DNA of 17,416 nt, taken from RUG695 sp050943135 (lineage in GTDB: Bacteria; Planctomycetota; Planctomycetia; Pirellulales; Thermoguttaceae). The stretch is from positions 1-17,416 of the forward strand of contig JBMNOP010000025.1 of assembly GCA_050943135.1 (NCBI GenBank), written 5' to 3'. Below the pieces are notes generated by a model. It saw only the letters and a program-made list of their open reading frames with translations. It was not told the origin of the DNA and did no database searches. The position numbers and the translations under genes were made by a program. Positions 1 through 7,305 of the stretch are shown here, piece after piece (within the stretch, counting starts at the first letter, position 1; the number at the start of each line of letters is the position of its first letter).

Positions 1-293
1 GACCCACGTACACCCCAATTCTACAATAAGCCTGCGGGGGGGGCAATTAGGGGGAGGTCTATTTTTCGGAAAATCGCCCAAGAAAACAGATTTCGCCACA
101 TAGAATTAGGGACTAAAAAAATAAAAACCCTCCAAAACATAGACACGGTGCCCCTTTCCCTTCGGCCGGTCCGAGCCGTCCGAGAACAAAATGGGAACCT
201 TGATAAAAAGGAGAAGCTTTAACGATTTTTCCTGATTTTCCGGCACAGACGATCCGATAACAAATGAGGAGGGGGGTTACGGAGAATTGATCG
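1..293. other. Gene-free left edge
   Basis: No reading frame with a start signal or family resemblance. The stretch holds a G8 run (36-43) and purine-rich Shine-Dalgarno-like patches just before the barrel gene. A promoter is expected here, but no convincing -35/-10 pair is visible. Confidence 0.4.
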
Positions 294-1295
294 ATGGCAA
301 GTCGCTTTCGCAGCATCATTCAGGTCCTGGGCATCCTCATTTTCGGGGTTCTTGTCGGCGTTTCCTCCCTTTCGGCGGCCGATGGCCTCGAATGGGGGGG
401 GGATTCTTTTTCGTTCACCAAAGACCTGAGCGACGATGCGGTCATCCGCGGCTTTGACCTACCCTGCAGGTCGTTTCAGATCTGGGGAGACTACTACATT
501 GGCAAGGGGGAAATCGAGCCGAAAGGGACGCCTGAACCCCTTTCGTTCGACAACTCGATCAACGGGGCGCAGCTTGGGATCAACCTGGGGCTCGGTTCCG
601 GGATGCTTGCCACAGCATATTACAACTACGATAAGAACAAACTCTCGAGCAACGCGGTCCCGGGGAAACGCACTCCGTTTACCAACGACGCGCAAACGCA
701 TCTGGGCGGATTCGGGCTGCGCTATAACACGCAGGGGTTCTTTTTCAGTCTTCTGGGAACCGCCGGACTCGACGATTACGAACTTTTGAGCCGTAACGGC
801 GAAACCTGTCTCAACTACGACGGCTGGCAGGCGGGCGGCTCGTTCGAGACGGGCTACTTTATGCGGACCGGGGGAATGTTCACCTTAAAACCATTCGGAA
901 ACCTGCAATACAACTACATAAAGGCGGACGGAATCGACTATACCGCGTTCCGCCATAAAGACGACAAATTCAAGGCCGATGCCCTCTTTCAGACGCTCGG
1001 CGCACGGATCGATGCCGAGCTTGCGCTCGTAACACTTCAGGGTCGGTTCGGTTGGGTTCATCAGTATTTGAAGTCAGCCCCGATTAACAATTACCAGTTC
1101 AGTCGAACCGCCGGAACCTTCACCCCAACGCAGTCCTTCTTTGAAGGCTCGACAAGTTCCGACTACTTCTGGGGCGGGGCGGGCGTGAAGGTTTCCCTCC
1201 TCGGAACAATCGCCGCTTCGTTCGACTACGACGTTCTCTTAAACTGCCGCCACACGACCCATCTGGGAAGCGTCGGCCTCCTCTGGAACTTCTGA
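294..1295 (+). CDS. Outer-membrane beta-barrel protein (autotransporter beta-domain-like)
   Basis: A 333-residue protein with a Sec signal peptide: a basic N-terminus (MASRFR), a hydrophobic stretch at about residues 8-27, and a likely cleavage near SLSAADG (about 25-31). The rest is rich in alternating Gly/aromatic strands (for example LGINLGLGSGMLATAYYNY and YFWGGAGVKVSLLG) and ends in Trp-Asn-Phe. A C-terminal aromatic residue is the usual mark of BAM-inserted outer-membrane barrels. There is no long passenger domain, so it is a stand-alone barrel similar in style to autotransporter beta-domains. The start at 294 is supported by GGAG about 9 nt upstream. A run of nine G (394-402) lies in codons 34-37, inside the coding sequence. 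It is followed by a dead IS fragment on the same strand. The barrel class is inferred from sequence style; substrate or binding function is unknown. Confidence 0.72.
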   Translation: MASRFRSIIQVLGILIFGVLVGVSSLSAADGLEWGGDSFSFTKDLSDDAVIRGFDLPCRSFQIWGDYYIGKGEIEPKGTPEPLSFDNSINGAQLGINLGLGSGMLATAYYNYDKNKLSSNAVPGKRTPFTNDAQTHLGGFGLRYNTQGFFFSLLGTAGLDDYELLSRNGETCLNYDGWQAGGSFETGYFMRTGGMFTLKPFGNLQYNYIKADGIDYTAFRHKDDKFKADALFQTLGARIDAELALVTLQGRFGWVHQYLKSAPINNYQFSRTAGTFTPTQSFFEGSTSSDYFWGGAGVKVSLLGTIAASFDYDVLLNCRHTTHLGSVGLLWNF

Positions 1296-1461
1296 GGCAA
1301 ACATCTCCCGGGCCGATGTACCGGACAGCTCAAGGAACAACCCGGAAAGAGATCCTGGCCGCACATTCGAATACGAGCCCTATCCCTTTTTTCCTGACCT
1401 CCTTGTGGCCACCCGACGGCATCTGCGCACAACCTTAGGTGCAAAATGACGACTCCGGTAG

Positions 1462-1972
1462 GGGAAAATCTTCGCGGATGGAACATGTTCATCCGAAAAA
1501 AGGGGGAAAGCGTTGGAGAGACGCTCACTGTGGGAAAGAAACAAAGCTTATGGTGGTGGTAGATGGTCAGGGCATGCCTATCGGCCTTAAGCTCACTTCC
1601 GCGACGCCCAATGAATCTACGTTGATAGAAAGTACGCTTGACACGATTCGGGTTCCACGCAAAGGCAAAGAACGACCTCGCAAGAGGTTTCCGCGCTTGA
1701 TCTATGACCGAGCAGCCGACAGACACCAGCTTCGTCACCGATTGAAGACGGAGCGAAAAATCGATCTGATTTGCCCTCAACGTTCGAACCGGAAAGTCAA
1801 AGTTCAGGATGGGCGTAAACTTCGACGCTATCGCCGCAGGTGGAAAATCGAGCGAACGAACGCTTGGCTCCAGAATTTTCGCAGGGTTTTGGTTCGTTTC
1901 GATCATAGTATTACGATGTCTACGGGGTTTGTGACCCTGGCCTGTATTATGATTACGCTAAGACAGTTATGA
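1462..1972 (+). pseudogene. Decayed, 5'-truncated IS5-like DDE transposase
   Basis: The C-terminal two thirds of an IS5-type transposase is readable from about 1479 to the TGA at 1970-1972. It contains LMVVVDGQGMPIGLKLTSA, then IYDRAADRHQLRHRL (second catalytic Asp region), and RRRWKIERTNAWLQNFRRVL (the Glu-containing C-terminal signature). The first catalytic block, reading A-D-G-T-C-S-S, lies in a different frame at 1474-1494. The two frames meet around the C/A/G-rich run at about 1490-1505, so a frameshift separates them. That first-block frame has a TAG stop just upstream (1459-1461). The N-terminal helix-turn-helix part cannot be recognised in 1296-1460. The gene is therefore almost certainly inactive. 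An ATG-initiated reading frame from 1439 spans the fragment but lacks the first Asp in register. Confidence 0.8.
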
Positions 1973-1980
1973 AACTGCTT
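1462..1980 (+). mobile_element. Remnant of an IS5-family insertion sequence
   Basis: This is the residue of an insertion sequence carrying the transposase fragment. The right end must lie close to the transposase stop, because the neighbouring transporter gene ends only 8 nt further on, at 1981. I looked for a copy of the right-end sequence (TTATGAAACTGCTTC, about 1968-1982) in inverted orientation upstream and found none in 1296-1460. The left inverted repeat therefore appears lost. No target-site duplication can be assigned. Confidence 0.6.
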
Positions 1981-2964
1981 CTACTCTTCCGGCACCCTTT
2001 TTCTTTCGCGTTCGGCAAGGATGCCGACAATCAGCAACTGGAGCGCGTGATAGATCATTGTCGGAAGGATCAGGACTCCGGCGAGTTTCGGGTCGGAAAG
2101 GAGAACCGCCGACATGACAGTGCCATGGACGAGCGATTTCTTCGAACCGCAGTAGAGGGCCGTGATCCGGTCTTCCCGATGAAAGCGCAAAAGGTACGTG
2201 ACCGCGTCGATGATCCCATAGACGACGAAGAAGAGCAAAACCATTGTTGCCGAAAGGAGAAGGAGCACCGAGAACGAAAGTCCGTCAAACATTCGCTCGG
2301 CGAAGGAGTGGCAAAACGAGGTGTAGACGATCAGCAGAATGACCGATTGGTCGAAGAGGCGAAGTTGTTTGTCGTACTTCAGCGAAATCCAACCGAGCTT
2401 TCGGTTGAGCAGAATGCCGAGTGCTACCGGCAGAAGAACCTGACAAGTGAGCGAAAGGAGAGTTGAACTGAACGCATTACCCCCCGTCGAGGCATTGAGG
2501 TAGAGACGCATCCAGATCGGCGTGATAAAGACCCCCGCGAGACTCGAAAGGGACGCGTTGAAGATCGCCGCCGGAACATTGCCGCGTGCCAGGTTCGTCA
2601 TCACCACCGACGAAGAAACGGTCGACGGGAGCGCCGCCAAAAAGAAGACCCCCAGAGCGATCGCCGAAGAAGTCGTGGCGAACGGGGCTGCCGGGTCGAT
2701 CAGCCCGAAGAGGTGAATGACGCCCAAAACCAAGATGGGGAAGAGGAGAAAGGTCGCCGTCTGCGTGATAATGTGCAGATGCATATTCTGAAGTCCGGAA
2801 CGAATCCGCGCGCCGTCAAGCCGCAGACCGTAAAAGAAAAAGATCACCGAAATCCCCCGGTGTGCCATCGCAGTAAGGGAGAAGGGGCCGCTACCGTTTC
2901 CGAGCTGCGGCGCGACCCATGCCAGAAGAACGGCGGCAAAGAGGAAGAGAACGAACCTGTTCAT
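1981..2964 (-). CDS. SBF-like membrane transporter (bile acid:Na+ symporter superfamily, YfeH-type)
   Basis: A 327-residue polytopic membrane protein with about ten hydrophobic segments. Family signatures are FFFYGLRLDG near residues 40-50, LPSTVSSSVVMTNLARGN in the middle, FNASLSSLAGVFITP directly after it, and YCGSKKSLVHG near the C-terminus. These match the SBF-like branch (E. coli YfeH relatives) of the bile acid/Na+ symporter superfamily, whose substrates are mostly unknown. I chose the ATG at 2964, just before the first membrane segment. A GTG further upstream (3024) would add 20 polar residues, but it lies inside the stem of the rplI terminator (3012-3049) and so is unlikely. No good Shine-Dalgarno precedes the ATG. 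The C-terminus is polar (ERERKRVPEE) and looks natural, although the IS remnant ends only 8 nt beyond the stop. Confidence 0.85.
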   Translation of the reverse strand: MNRFVLFLFAAVLLAWVAPQLGNGSGPFSLTAMAHRGISVIFFFYGLRLDGARIRSGLQNMHLHIITQTATFLLFPILVLGVIHLFGLIDPAAPFATTSSAIALGVFFLAALPSTVSSSVVMTNLARGNVPAAIFNASLSSLAGVFITPIWMRLYLNASTGGNAFSSTLLSLTCQVLLPVALGILLNRKLGWISLKYDKQLRLFDQSVILLIVYTSFCHSFAERMFDGLSFSVLLLLSATMVLLFFVVYGIIDAVTYLLRFHREDRITALYCGSKKSLVHGTVMSAVLLSDPKLAGVLILPTMIYHALQLLIVGILAERERKRVPEE

Positions 2965-3011
2965 ACAGAAAAGGGCGTGTGGCAGACGCGGCTTTGATGG
3001 CGTTTTACGAA

Positions 3012-3049
3012 AAAAGATACACACAGGGAAACCCGAGTGTGTATCTTTT
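3012..3049 (-). terminator. Intrinsic terminator after rplI
   Basis: A perfect 13-bp inverted repeat: AAAAGATACACAC at 3012-3024 and its complement at 3037-3049, with a 12-nt loop. Read on the minus strand, it begins 17 nt after the rplI stop codon and finishes in a run of T. It probably ends the prs-to-rplI transcription block and separates it from the transporter gene. Confidence 0.75.
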
Positions 3050-3066
3050 GAAGAAAAATGAGAGGC

Positions 3067-3585
3067 TCAACCTCGGTCAACGGTAATATCGACCTTTCCT
3101 TCGGCGCCTTCAAAGAGACGGATCGGAATGGAATAGAACCCGGTGACCTTGATGGGGCCATCGAGCCCGACCTGGTCGGCGGAAATCTCAAAGCCTTTCT
3201 CTTGCAGGGCTTGGGCAACTTCTCTCTTGTAGATGCTGCCGTAGAGGTTACCCTTGTCGTCGGTTGTTGCGGTAAGCGTCAACGGACTGGCGGCAAGCTT
3301 CTTGATCATTTCCTGAGCCGCAGCGACTTTTTTGGCATGAGCCGCTTCTTGCTCGGCTTTGCGGGCTGCGACCAATTCGCGGGCTTTTTCGGTCGCGACG
3401 GCGGCCAGACCCTGAGGAATCAGGTAGTTGATGGCATAGCCGCGCTTCACTTCGACCAGGTCACCCACCTTGCCGAGTTTTTCGACATTGTGAATGAGAA
3501 TGAGCTCGATTCCGCCGTTCTTCCCTCTAGGGAGCCGGTTCATTTGGCGACGGCGCGCACGTTTTTCTTTGATAGCGTTAATCAT
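3067..3585 (-). CDS. rplI: 50S ribosomal protein L9
   Basis: L9 of the large ribosomal subunit, 172 residues. The conserved N-terminal domain begins at IELILIHNVEKLGKVGDLVE and continues through KRGYAINYLIPQGLA (about residues 26-63). A charged Ala/Lys-rich connecting helix (about 65-95) and the C-terminal rRNA-binding domain follow. Unlike typical L9, which starts almost directly at the first beta strand, this one carries about 25 extra residues rich in Arg/Lys (for example KEKRARRRQMNRLPRGKNGG). The ATG at 3585 is preceded by AGGTG about 7 nt upstream, which supports the long form; an internal ATG at 3543 would remove 14 residues. It is the last gene of the block, 69 nt after ssb. The usual rpsR (S18) neighbour is absent. 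Confidence 0.97.
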   Translation of the reverse strand: MINAIKEKRARRRQMNRLPRGKNGGIELILIHNVEKLGKVGDLVEVKRGYAINYLIPQGLAAVATEKARELVAARKAEQEAAHAKKVAAAQEMIKKLAASPLTLTATTDDKGNLYGSIYKREVAQALQEKGFEISADQVGLDGPIKVTGFYSIPIRLFEGAEGKVDITVDRG

Positions 3586-3654
3586 ATCTATTCACCTACT
3601 GAATGAAAATGGTTGTTCTTGGTGATGTGGATTTTCCGATGGCTGCCGGGGACC

Positions 3655-4104
3655 TCAAAAGGGAAGGTCGCCGTCGGCAATATCATTCGGCTCGAAAGAC
3701 GACGGGGCGTCTTGGTAGGGGGACTGCTGCGGTTGCTGATAGCCTGACGACGAAGCGGCGCCCGCACCGCCGGTGCCACGGGAGCCCAGAAGAACGAGCC
3801 GGTCGGCGACAACCTTGAGCTTCGAACGCTTCTGGCCGTCGGTTTCCCAGGTGTCGGTCTTAAGACGGCCCTCGATCAAAACGGGAGAGCCTTTACGTGT
3901 GTACTCTGCGGCAACGACCGCGGTGCGCCCCCAGAGGGTGACGTCTACAAAGGTCGTGTCTTCGACCCAATTGCCCTGCGCGTCACGCCGACGTTCGTTC
4001 ACGGCAAGTCCCAGATCACAGACTTCGGTACCGCTCGGAATTTTGCGCAGTTCGACATCACGGGTGGTGTTGCCGACCAGCACGACTCGGTTATAACTTG
4101 CCAT
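3655..4104 (-). CDS. ssb: Single-stranded DNA-binding protein
   Basis: SSB of 149 residues, which coats single-stranded DNA in replication, repair and recombination. The OB-fold is recognisable from MASYNRVVLVGNTTRDVELR through FVDVTLWGRTAVVAAEYTRKG and VLIEGRLKTDTWE to about residue 107. A flexible Gly/Ser/Gln/Pro-rich linker follows, and the protein ends in the acidic tip DGDLPF, the conserved docking peptide for SSB partner proteins. The ATG at 4104 is preceded by GGGGAG only 2 nt away, a tight but plausible Shine-Dalgarno. It lies between rpsF and rplI, the usual order in many bacteria apart from the missing rpsR. Confidence 0.97.
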   Translation of the reverse strand: MASYNRVVLVGNTTRDVELRKIPSGTEVCDLGLAVNERRRDAQGNWVEDTTFVDVTLWGRTAVVAAEYTRKGSPVLIEGRLKTDTWETDGQKRSKLKVVADRLVLLGSRGTGGAGAASSSGYQQPQQSPYQDAPSSFEPNDIADGDLPF

Positions 4105-4141
4105 AACTCCCCTTTCGATTTACTAGGTGGCTAATGGGACG

Positions 4142-4196
4142 GGTTCCGGCGGAGCAGATGCCCGCGCCGCAAAGCGCAAGCCTTCCACCCGGAACC
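4142..4196 (-). other. Inverted repeat between rpsF and ssb
   Basis: GGTTCCGG at 4142-4149 pairs perfectly with CCGGAACC at 4189-4196, closing a 39-nt loop that holds a smaller GCGC...GCGC pairing. On the minus strand it begins 2 nt after the rpsF stop codon and lies upstream of ssb. There is no T-run, so it is not a standard terminator. It could be an attenuator, a processing site or a translation-control element. Confidence 0.45.
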
Positions 4197-4198
4197 GT

Positions 4199-4633
4199 TT
4201 ATTCGTTTGATTCGCTGTTGTCTTCGTCTTCGGCATCGTAACTGGGCACAAAGTCGTGCTCTTCGGATTCCGCAAGACCGGCGGCTTCTTCTTTATGGAC
4301 AGGACCGGCGATCGCGTGCTCGACGAGCGCTTCTTCGAGACGCGGATCAATACGCAGAACAAGGAAACGGAGAATGTTTCCGTTGATCCGGAACTGGCGG
4401 TGCAAGTCTTTGACCTTGTCGGTTTCAAGGAGGAAATAGGTGAGCCAGTAGATCCCGCGGGTCTGACCTTTGATCGGATACACGAGTTTGCGTTCTTCCC
4501 AAAGGCGGCTGACACGGACTTTACCCCCCATCGATTCGATCGTTTCGGCGATCTGATTCGATACGACTTCAGGATCACGGTTGTACTTGGCCGTGTCCAG
4601 AATAAACAGACCTTCGTAAATGTTTTCGGACAA
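4199..4633 (-). CDS. rpsF: 30S ribosomal protein S6
   Basis: S6 of the small subunit, 144 residues from the chosen start. Family features are YEGLFILD at the N-terminus, ESMGGKVRVSRLWEERKLVYPIKG in the middle, and the strand FRINGNILRFLVLRID. A C-terminal extension of about 35 residues is rich in Glu/Asp (ending AEDEDNSESNE); acidic S6 tails occur in other bacteria and some are glutamate-modified. I chose the TTG at 4631-4633 because CAGGAG lies 6 nt upstream of it and the protein then begins directly at the conserved first strand. A longer in-frame reading to 4711 would add 26 residues unlike S6 and would place the Shine-Dalgarno inside the gene. S18, its binding partner in the 30S platform, is not encoded here. 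Confidence 0.95.
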   Translation of the reverse strand: MSENIYEGLFILDTAKYNRDPEVVSNQIAETIESMGGKVRVSRLWEERKLVYPIKGQTRGIYWLTYFLLETDKVKDLHRQFRINGNILRFLVLRIDPRLEEALVEHAIAGPVHKEEAAGLAESEEHDFVPSYDAEDEDNSESNE

Positions 4634-4754
4634 TTTAAACTCCTGAATATTTCTCTTTAAGCACGGCTTGTGCCTTATACTCAAAGCCCCATGCTGGCTG
4701 GGGTGCTGCAATAATATCGATTTACCGATTCAACGGTAGGTGATTTTGAAAAAC

Positions 4755-5348
4755 CTAGTGACCGCCGCCTGACCGGGAACCGCCGTTGAACCGGTTCCCT
4801 GTCTCGTCGGCACCGAATTCCACCCAACAGAGAACGGCTTGCGCCGCACGTTGAATCGAATTCTCGATTTCGGCCTTTTCGTCGGAACGGAACTCGGAAA
4901 GAACGTAGTCGGCGGTATCCACACCTTCGGGAGGCCGCCCCACCCCGACACGGAGCCGGGAAAATCTTTCACTCCCCAGGCGGTTGATGATGTCTCGGAC
5001 ACCCTTCTGACCACCGCTGCCGCCTGAGTCGCGAAATCGGATTCGGCCTACGGGGAGATCGACATCGTCAGAGACCACCAGGATATCGGAAAGCGCGAGT
5101 TTATAGAAACGAAACGCTTCGACGACCGACAGACCGCTGTTGTTCATGTAAGTCGTCGGGCAGAGAAACATCACGTTCCTTCCCGCAATTCGGGCTTCCA
5201 GGACTTCGCCGCGAAACTTGCGTTTCGGGGACCCGCATAAAAGATCCTCCGCAAGCCGGGCCAAAACCATATACCCCGCGTTGTGCCGAGTCGCGCGATA
5301 CTTTGAACCGGGATTGCCAAGCCCGATTACGAGTTTGTCCGGTTTCAT
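4755..5348 (-). CDS. pth: Peptidyl-tRNA hydrolase
   Basis: Bacterial-type Pth of 197 residues, which releases tRNA from peptidyl-tRNA that drops off ribosomes. Motifs in order are VIGLGNPGSKY (with the conserved Asn), RHNAGYMV (catalytic His), CPTTYMNNSG (Asn contacting substrate) and VSDDVDLPVGRIRFR (catalytic-base Asp). The next loop reads GGSGGQKGVRDII, where E. coli-type enzymes have GGHGGHNGL, so the usual His-Asn pair is replaced by Gln-Lys. The C-terminus ends in a Gly/Ser/Arg-rich tail (NGGSRSGGGH). The ATG at 5348 is preceded by GAGG 5 nt upstream. An in-frame extension to 5426 has no supporting features. It sits between rplY and rpsF in the block. Confidence 0.96.
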   Translation of the reverse strand: MKPDKLVIGLGNPGSKYRATRHNAGYMVLARLAEDLLCGSPKRKFRGEVLEARIAGRNVMFLCPTTYMNNSGLSVVEAFRFYKLALSDILVVSDDVDLPVGRIRFRDSGGSGGQKGVRDIINRLGSERFSRLRVGVGRPPEGVDTADYVLSEFRSDEKAEIENSIQRAAQAVLCWVEFGADETGNRFNGGSRSGGGH

Positions 5349-5539
5349 CGCGTCCTCGGAGATTCCCTTTTTTTCCCTGTTCGCACACGAAAAAAAGGTT
5401 TTGATGATGTTGATTAACAATGCCATAAAAACGCCGGTCAGGGCTTTCGGGCAAAATCGTCGAGTCGACTGACTTGTTTTCGGAATCCCCCTCCTTCTGC
5501 AGGCAGATCGGTTGCCGAATCGAGTTTAGGTCGAAACGA

Positions 5540-6169
5540 CTACTTTTCGGAATCTTCCTCTTCCTCCTCACGCCCGATGACTTCAGGTTCTCCGGTGTCC
5601 GCAACCTCTTCGACTTCGGGAACTTCGATCACTTCGGTACATTCGACAACATGGGTATTCAGATCGTCGAGGACCGTGACACCTTCGGGAAGTTCGACTT
5701 CGGAAAGGGAAATGATCTGGTTGAACTGCAGGTCGTTGATATTGAGATCAATCGTTTTAGGAGCATCAGAAGGCAAGCACTCGATTTCGATCGAATGAAT
5801 GTGCTGTTTGACAACACCGCCGTCTTTGACACCCGGGGCTTCGCCGCGAAGGCGGAACGGAACCGTCATACGGACACGTTCATCTGCGCTCACGCGCGCG
5901 AAATCAACGTGAAGGATTTCCGTCCCCCAAGTGTTCCACTGGCATTCCTTGATGAATACCCTTTCGTTAACGGCGCCGGTCAGTGCAACGAAACGGTCGC
6001 CGCGACGAATCACCGCGGTAACTTCATCGGCCGAAAGCGACAGACTGACGACGTCTTTCTTATGCCCGTAGAGGACGGCCGGAATCTTACCCGCTTTGCG
6101 CAGACGGCGATTCCGACGTTTGCCGATTTCCTGACGGTCCTCTACCGCCAATTTCTTGATTTCTGCCAT
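5540..6169 (-). CDS. rplY: 50S ribosomal protein L25, Ctc type
   Basis: L25/TL5/Ctc family protein of 209 residues that binds 5S rRNA. The N-terminal L25 domain (about 1-95) includes KRRNRRLRKAGKIPAVLYGH and ILHVDFARVSADERV. The C-terminal TL5 beta domain (about 96-190) includes VPFRLRGEAPGVKDGGVV and DLNINDLQFNQIISLSEV. The protein ends in a strongly acidic tail (GREEEEEDSEK). This two-domain long form is distinct from the short ~95-residue L25 of E. coli. The ATG at 6169 is preceded by AAGG about 7 nt upstream. It lies between prs and pth; prs-ctc-pth is a widespread order in bacteria. The 158-nt gap from prs contains a nested stem-loop, described separately. Confidence 0.95.
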   Translation of the reverse strand: MAEIKKLAVEDRQEIGKRRNRRLRKAGKIPAVLYGHKKDVVSLSLSADEVTAVIRRGDRFVALTGAVNERVFIKECQWNTWGTEILHVDFARVSADERVRMTVPFRLRGEAPGVKDGGVVKQHIHSIEIECLPSDAPKTIDLNINDLQFNQIISLSEVELPEGVTVLDDLNTHVVECTEVIEVPEVEEVADTGEPEVIGREEEEEDSEK

Positions 6170-6194
6170 AATAAAACCTTATCTACTGGACTCC

Positions 6195-6244
6195 GGCGGA
6201 TTGCCATCGGGTATCGCACGATGCTTCCCCTACTCCAATCCGCC
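6195..6244 (-). promoter_or_regulatory. Candidate structured leader upstream of rplY
   Basis: The outer stem is GGCGGATTG (6195-6203) with CAATCCGCC (6236-6244), nine perfect pairs. Inside it, CATCG (6205-6209) pairs with CGATG (6219-6223). Transcribed on the minus strand, this nested structure ends 25 nt before the rplY start codon. No T-run follows, so it looks more like a leader or processing element than a terminator. It could be a ribosomal-protein autoregulation site, but that is inference. Confidence 0.4.
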
Positions 6245-6327
6245 CGATTCTTGTCTCTAATGTATTGTTTTTTGACTTTCAACGACCACAGAATGCCAGG
6301 TCATATTCGGCCCGGCAACACCGGCCC

Positions 6328-7305
6328 CTAGTAATATTGCCCGATGTTGCCGTAGGAAAGTTGCTTGAACATGCGACTGATCGATTCGTTGTTGTGGATC
6401 CGCTTGATCGCTTCGGCCAGAATCGGCGCGATCGTCAGGGCGCGAATGTTCGGAAGGTTATGTTCCGGAAGGAGCGGAATCGTGTCGGAGACGACAACCT
6501 CTTCGATCGGAGCTTCTCGAAGTTGCTCGATGGCGTTCCCGCAAAGAACCGCGTGGGTCGCCGCCAGATAGATTTTCGTGGCGCCCATCTTTTTGACCAG
6601 TCGCGCCGCACCGCAAATCGAACCGCCGGTGGCGATCATGTCGTCAAAGAGAAACGCGACACGCCCTTCGATCGGCCCGCCGATCAGATTGGCCTGCTCA
6701 ATACGGTTACCGCAACGGCGTTTGTCGATAATCGCCAGCGTTCCGCCGAGCGTTTTGACATGTTTAGCCGCCCTCTTGATACTCCCTTCGTCGGGACTGA
6801 CAACCACGGATTCTTCGGGAGAGTAGCCGAGCGAAGAGATGTAGTGGTCAATGACCGGCGAGGCGGAAAGATGATCGACCGGAATATCGAAAAAGCCCTG
6901 GATTTGGGCCGCATGAAGGTCCATCGTCAAGACACGGTCAGCTCCGGCACGGGTCAGTAGGTTGGCAACGAGTTTCGCGGTGATCGGCACACGGCCTTCA
7001 TCTTTGCGGTCTTGGCGCGCATAGCCGAAATAGGGGATCACCGCGGTGATCCGCCCGGCACTCGCACGTTTGAAGCACTCAATCATGATCAAGAGCTCCA
7101 TCAGGTTGTCATTGACCGGACGACACGTCGGCTGAATGATGAAAACATCGCGGCCACGGACGTCTTCTTCGATGCGGCAGAAGCATTCACCGTCGGGAAA
7201 TCGCTCCACCGTGATCTGCCCCGGGGCAATGCTCAGGTAATCGCAAATTTTTTCGTATAGCGGTACATTGGCTGACCCCGAAAAGATCTTCAGCTCATCA
7301 CTCAT
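6328..7305 (-). CDS. prs: Ribose-phosphate pyrophosphokinase (PRPP synthetase)
   Basis: Class I PRPP synthetase of 325 residues, making PRPP from ribose 5-phosphate and ATP for nucleotide, His and Trp synthesis. Motifs in order are RFPDGECFCRIEEDVRGRDV, RPVNDNLMELL, IPYFGYARQDRKDEGRVPIT (ATP-site loop), MDLHAAQIQGFFDIPVDHL, SPDEGSIKRA, IDKRR (catalytic flexible loop) and LFDDMIATGGSICGAA (PRPP-binding loop). The PRPP loop has Ala where many enzymes have Asp (DDMIDTxGT). I chose the ATG at 7305; an in-frame TTG 9 nt upstream is possible but gives no better Shine-Dalgarno. It is the first gene of the minus-strand block that continues with rplY, pth, rpsF, ssb and rplI. Confidence 0.96.
   Translation of the reverse strand: MSDELKIFSGSANVPLYEKICDYLSIAPGQITVERFPDGECFCRIEEDVRGRDVFIIQPTCRPVNDNLMELLIMIECFKRASAGRITAVIPYFGYARQDRKDEGRVPITAKLVANLLTRAGADRVLTMDLHAAQIQGFFDIPVDHLSASPVIDHYISSLGYSPEESVVVSPDEGSIKRAAKHVKTLGGTLAIIDKRRCGNRIEQANLIGGPIEGRVAFLFDDMIATGGSICGAARLVKKMGATKIYLAATHAVLCGNAIEQLREAPIEEVVVSDTIPLLPEHNLPNIRALTIAPILAEAIKRIHNNESISRMFKQLSYGNIGQYY

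Noticed and set aside
1226..1906. 226-codon minus-strand frame over the barrel end and IS fragment
   Set aside because: It crosses two plus-strand features and has no recognisable domain.
3543..3585. The basic N-terminal extension of L9 as a leftover of a fused S18
   Set aside because: A faint resemblance to basic S18 segments, but far too short and lacking the S18 core, so it is treated as a plain extension.
5474..6331. 285-codon open frame on the plus strand opposite rplY
   Set aside because: Antisense to an unambiguous L25 gene, with no family resemblance.
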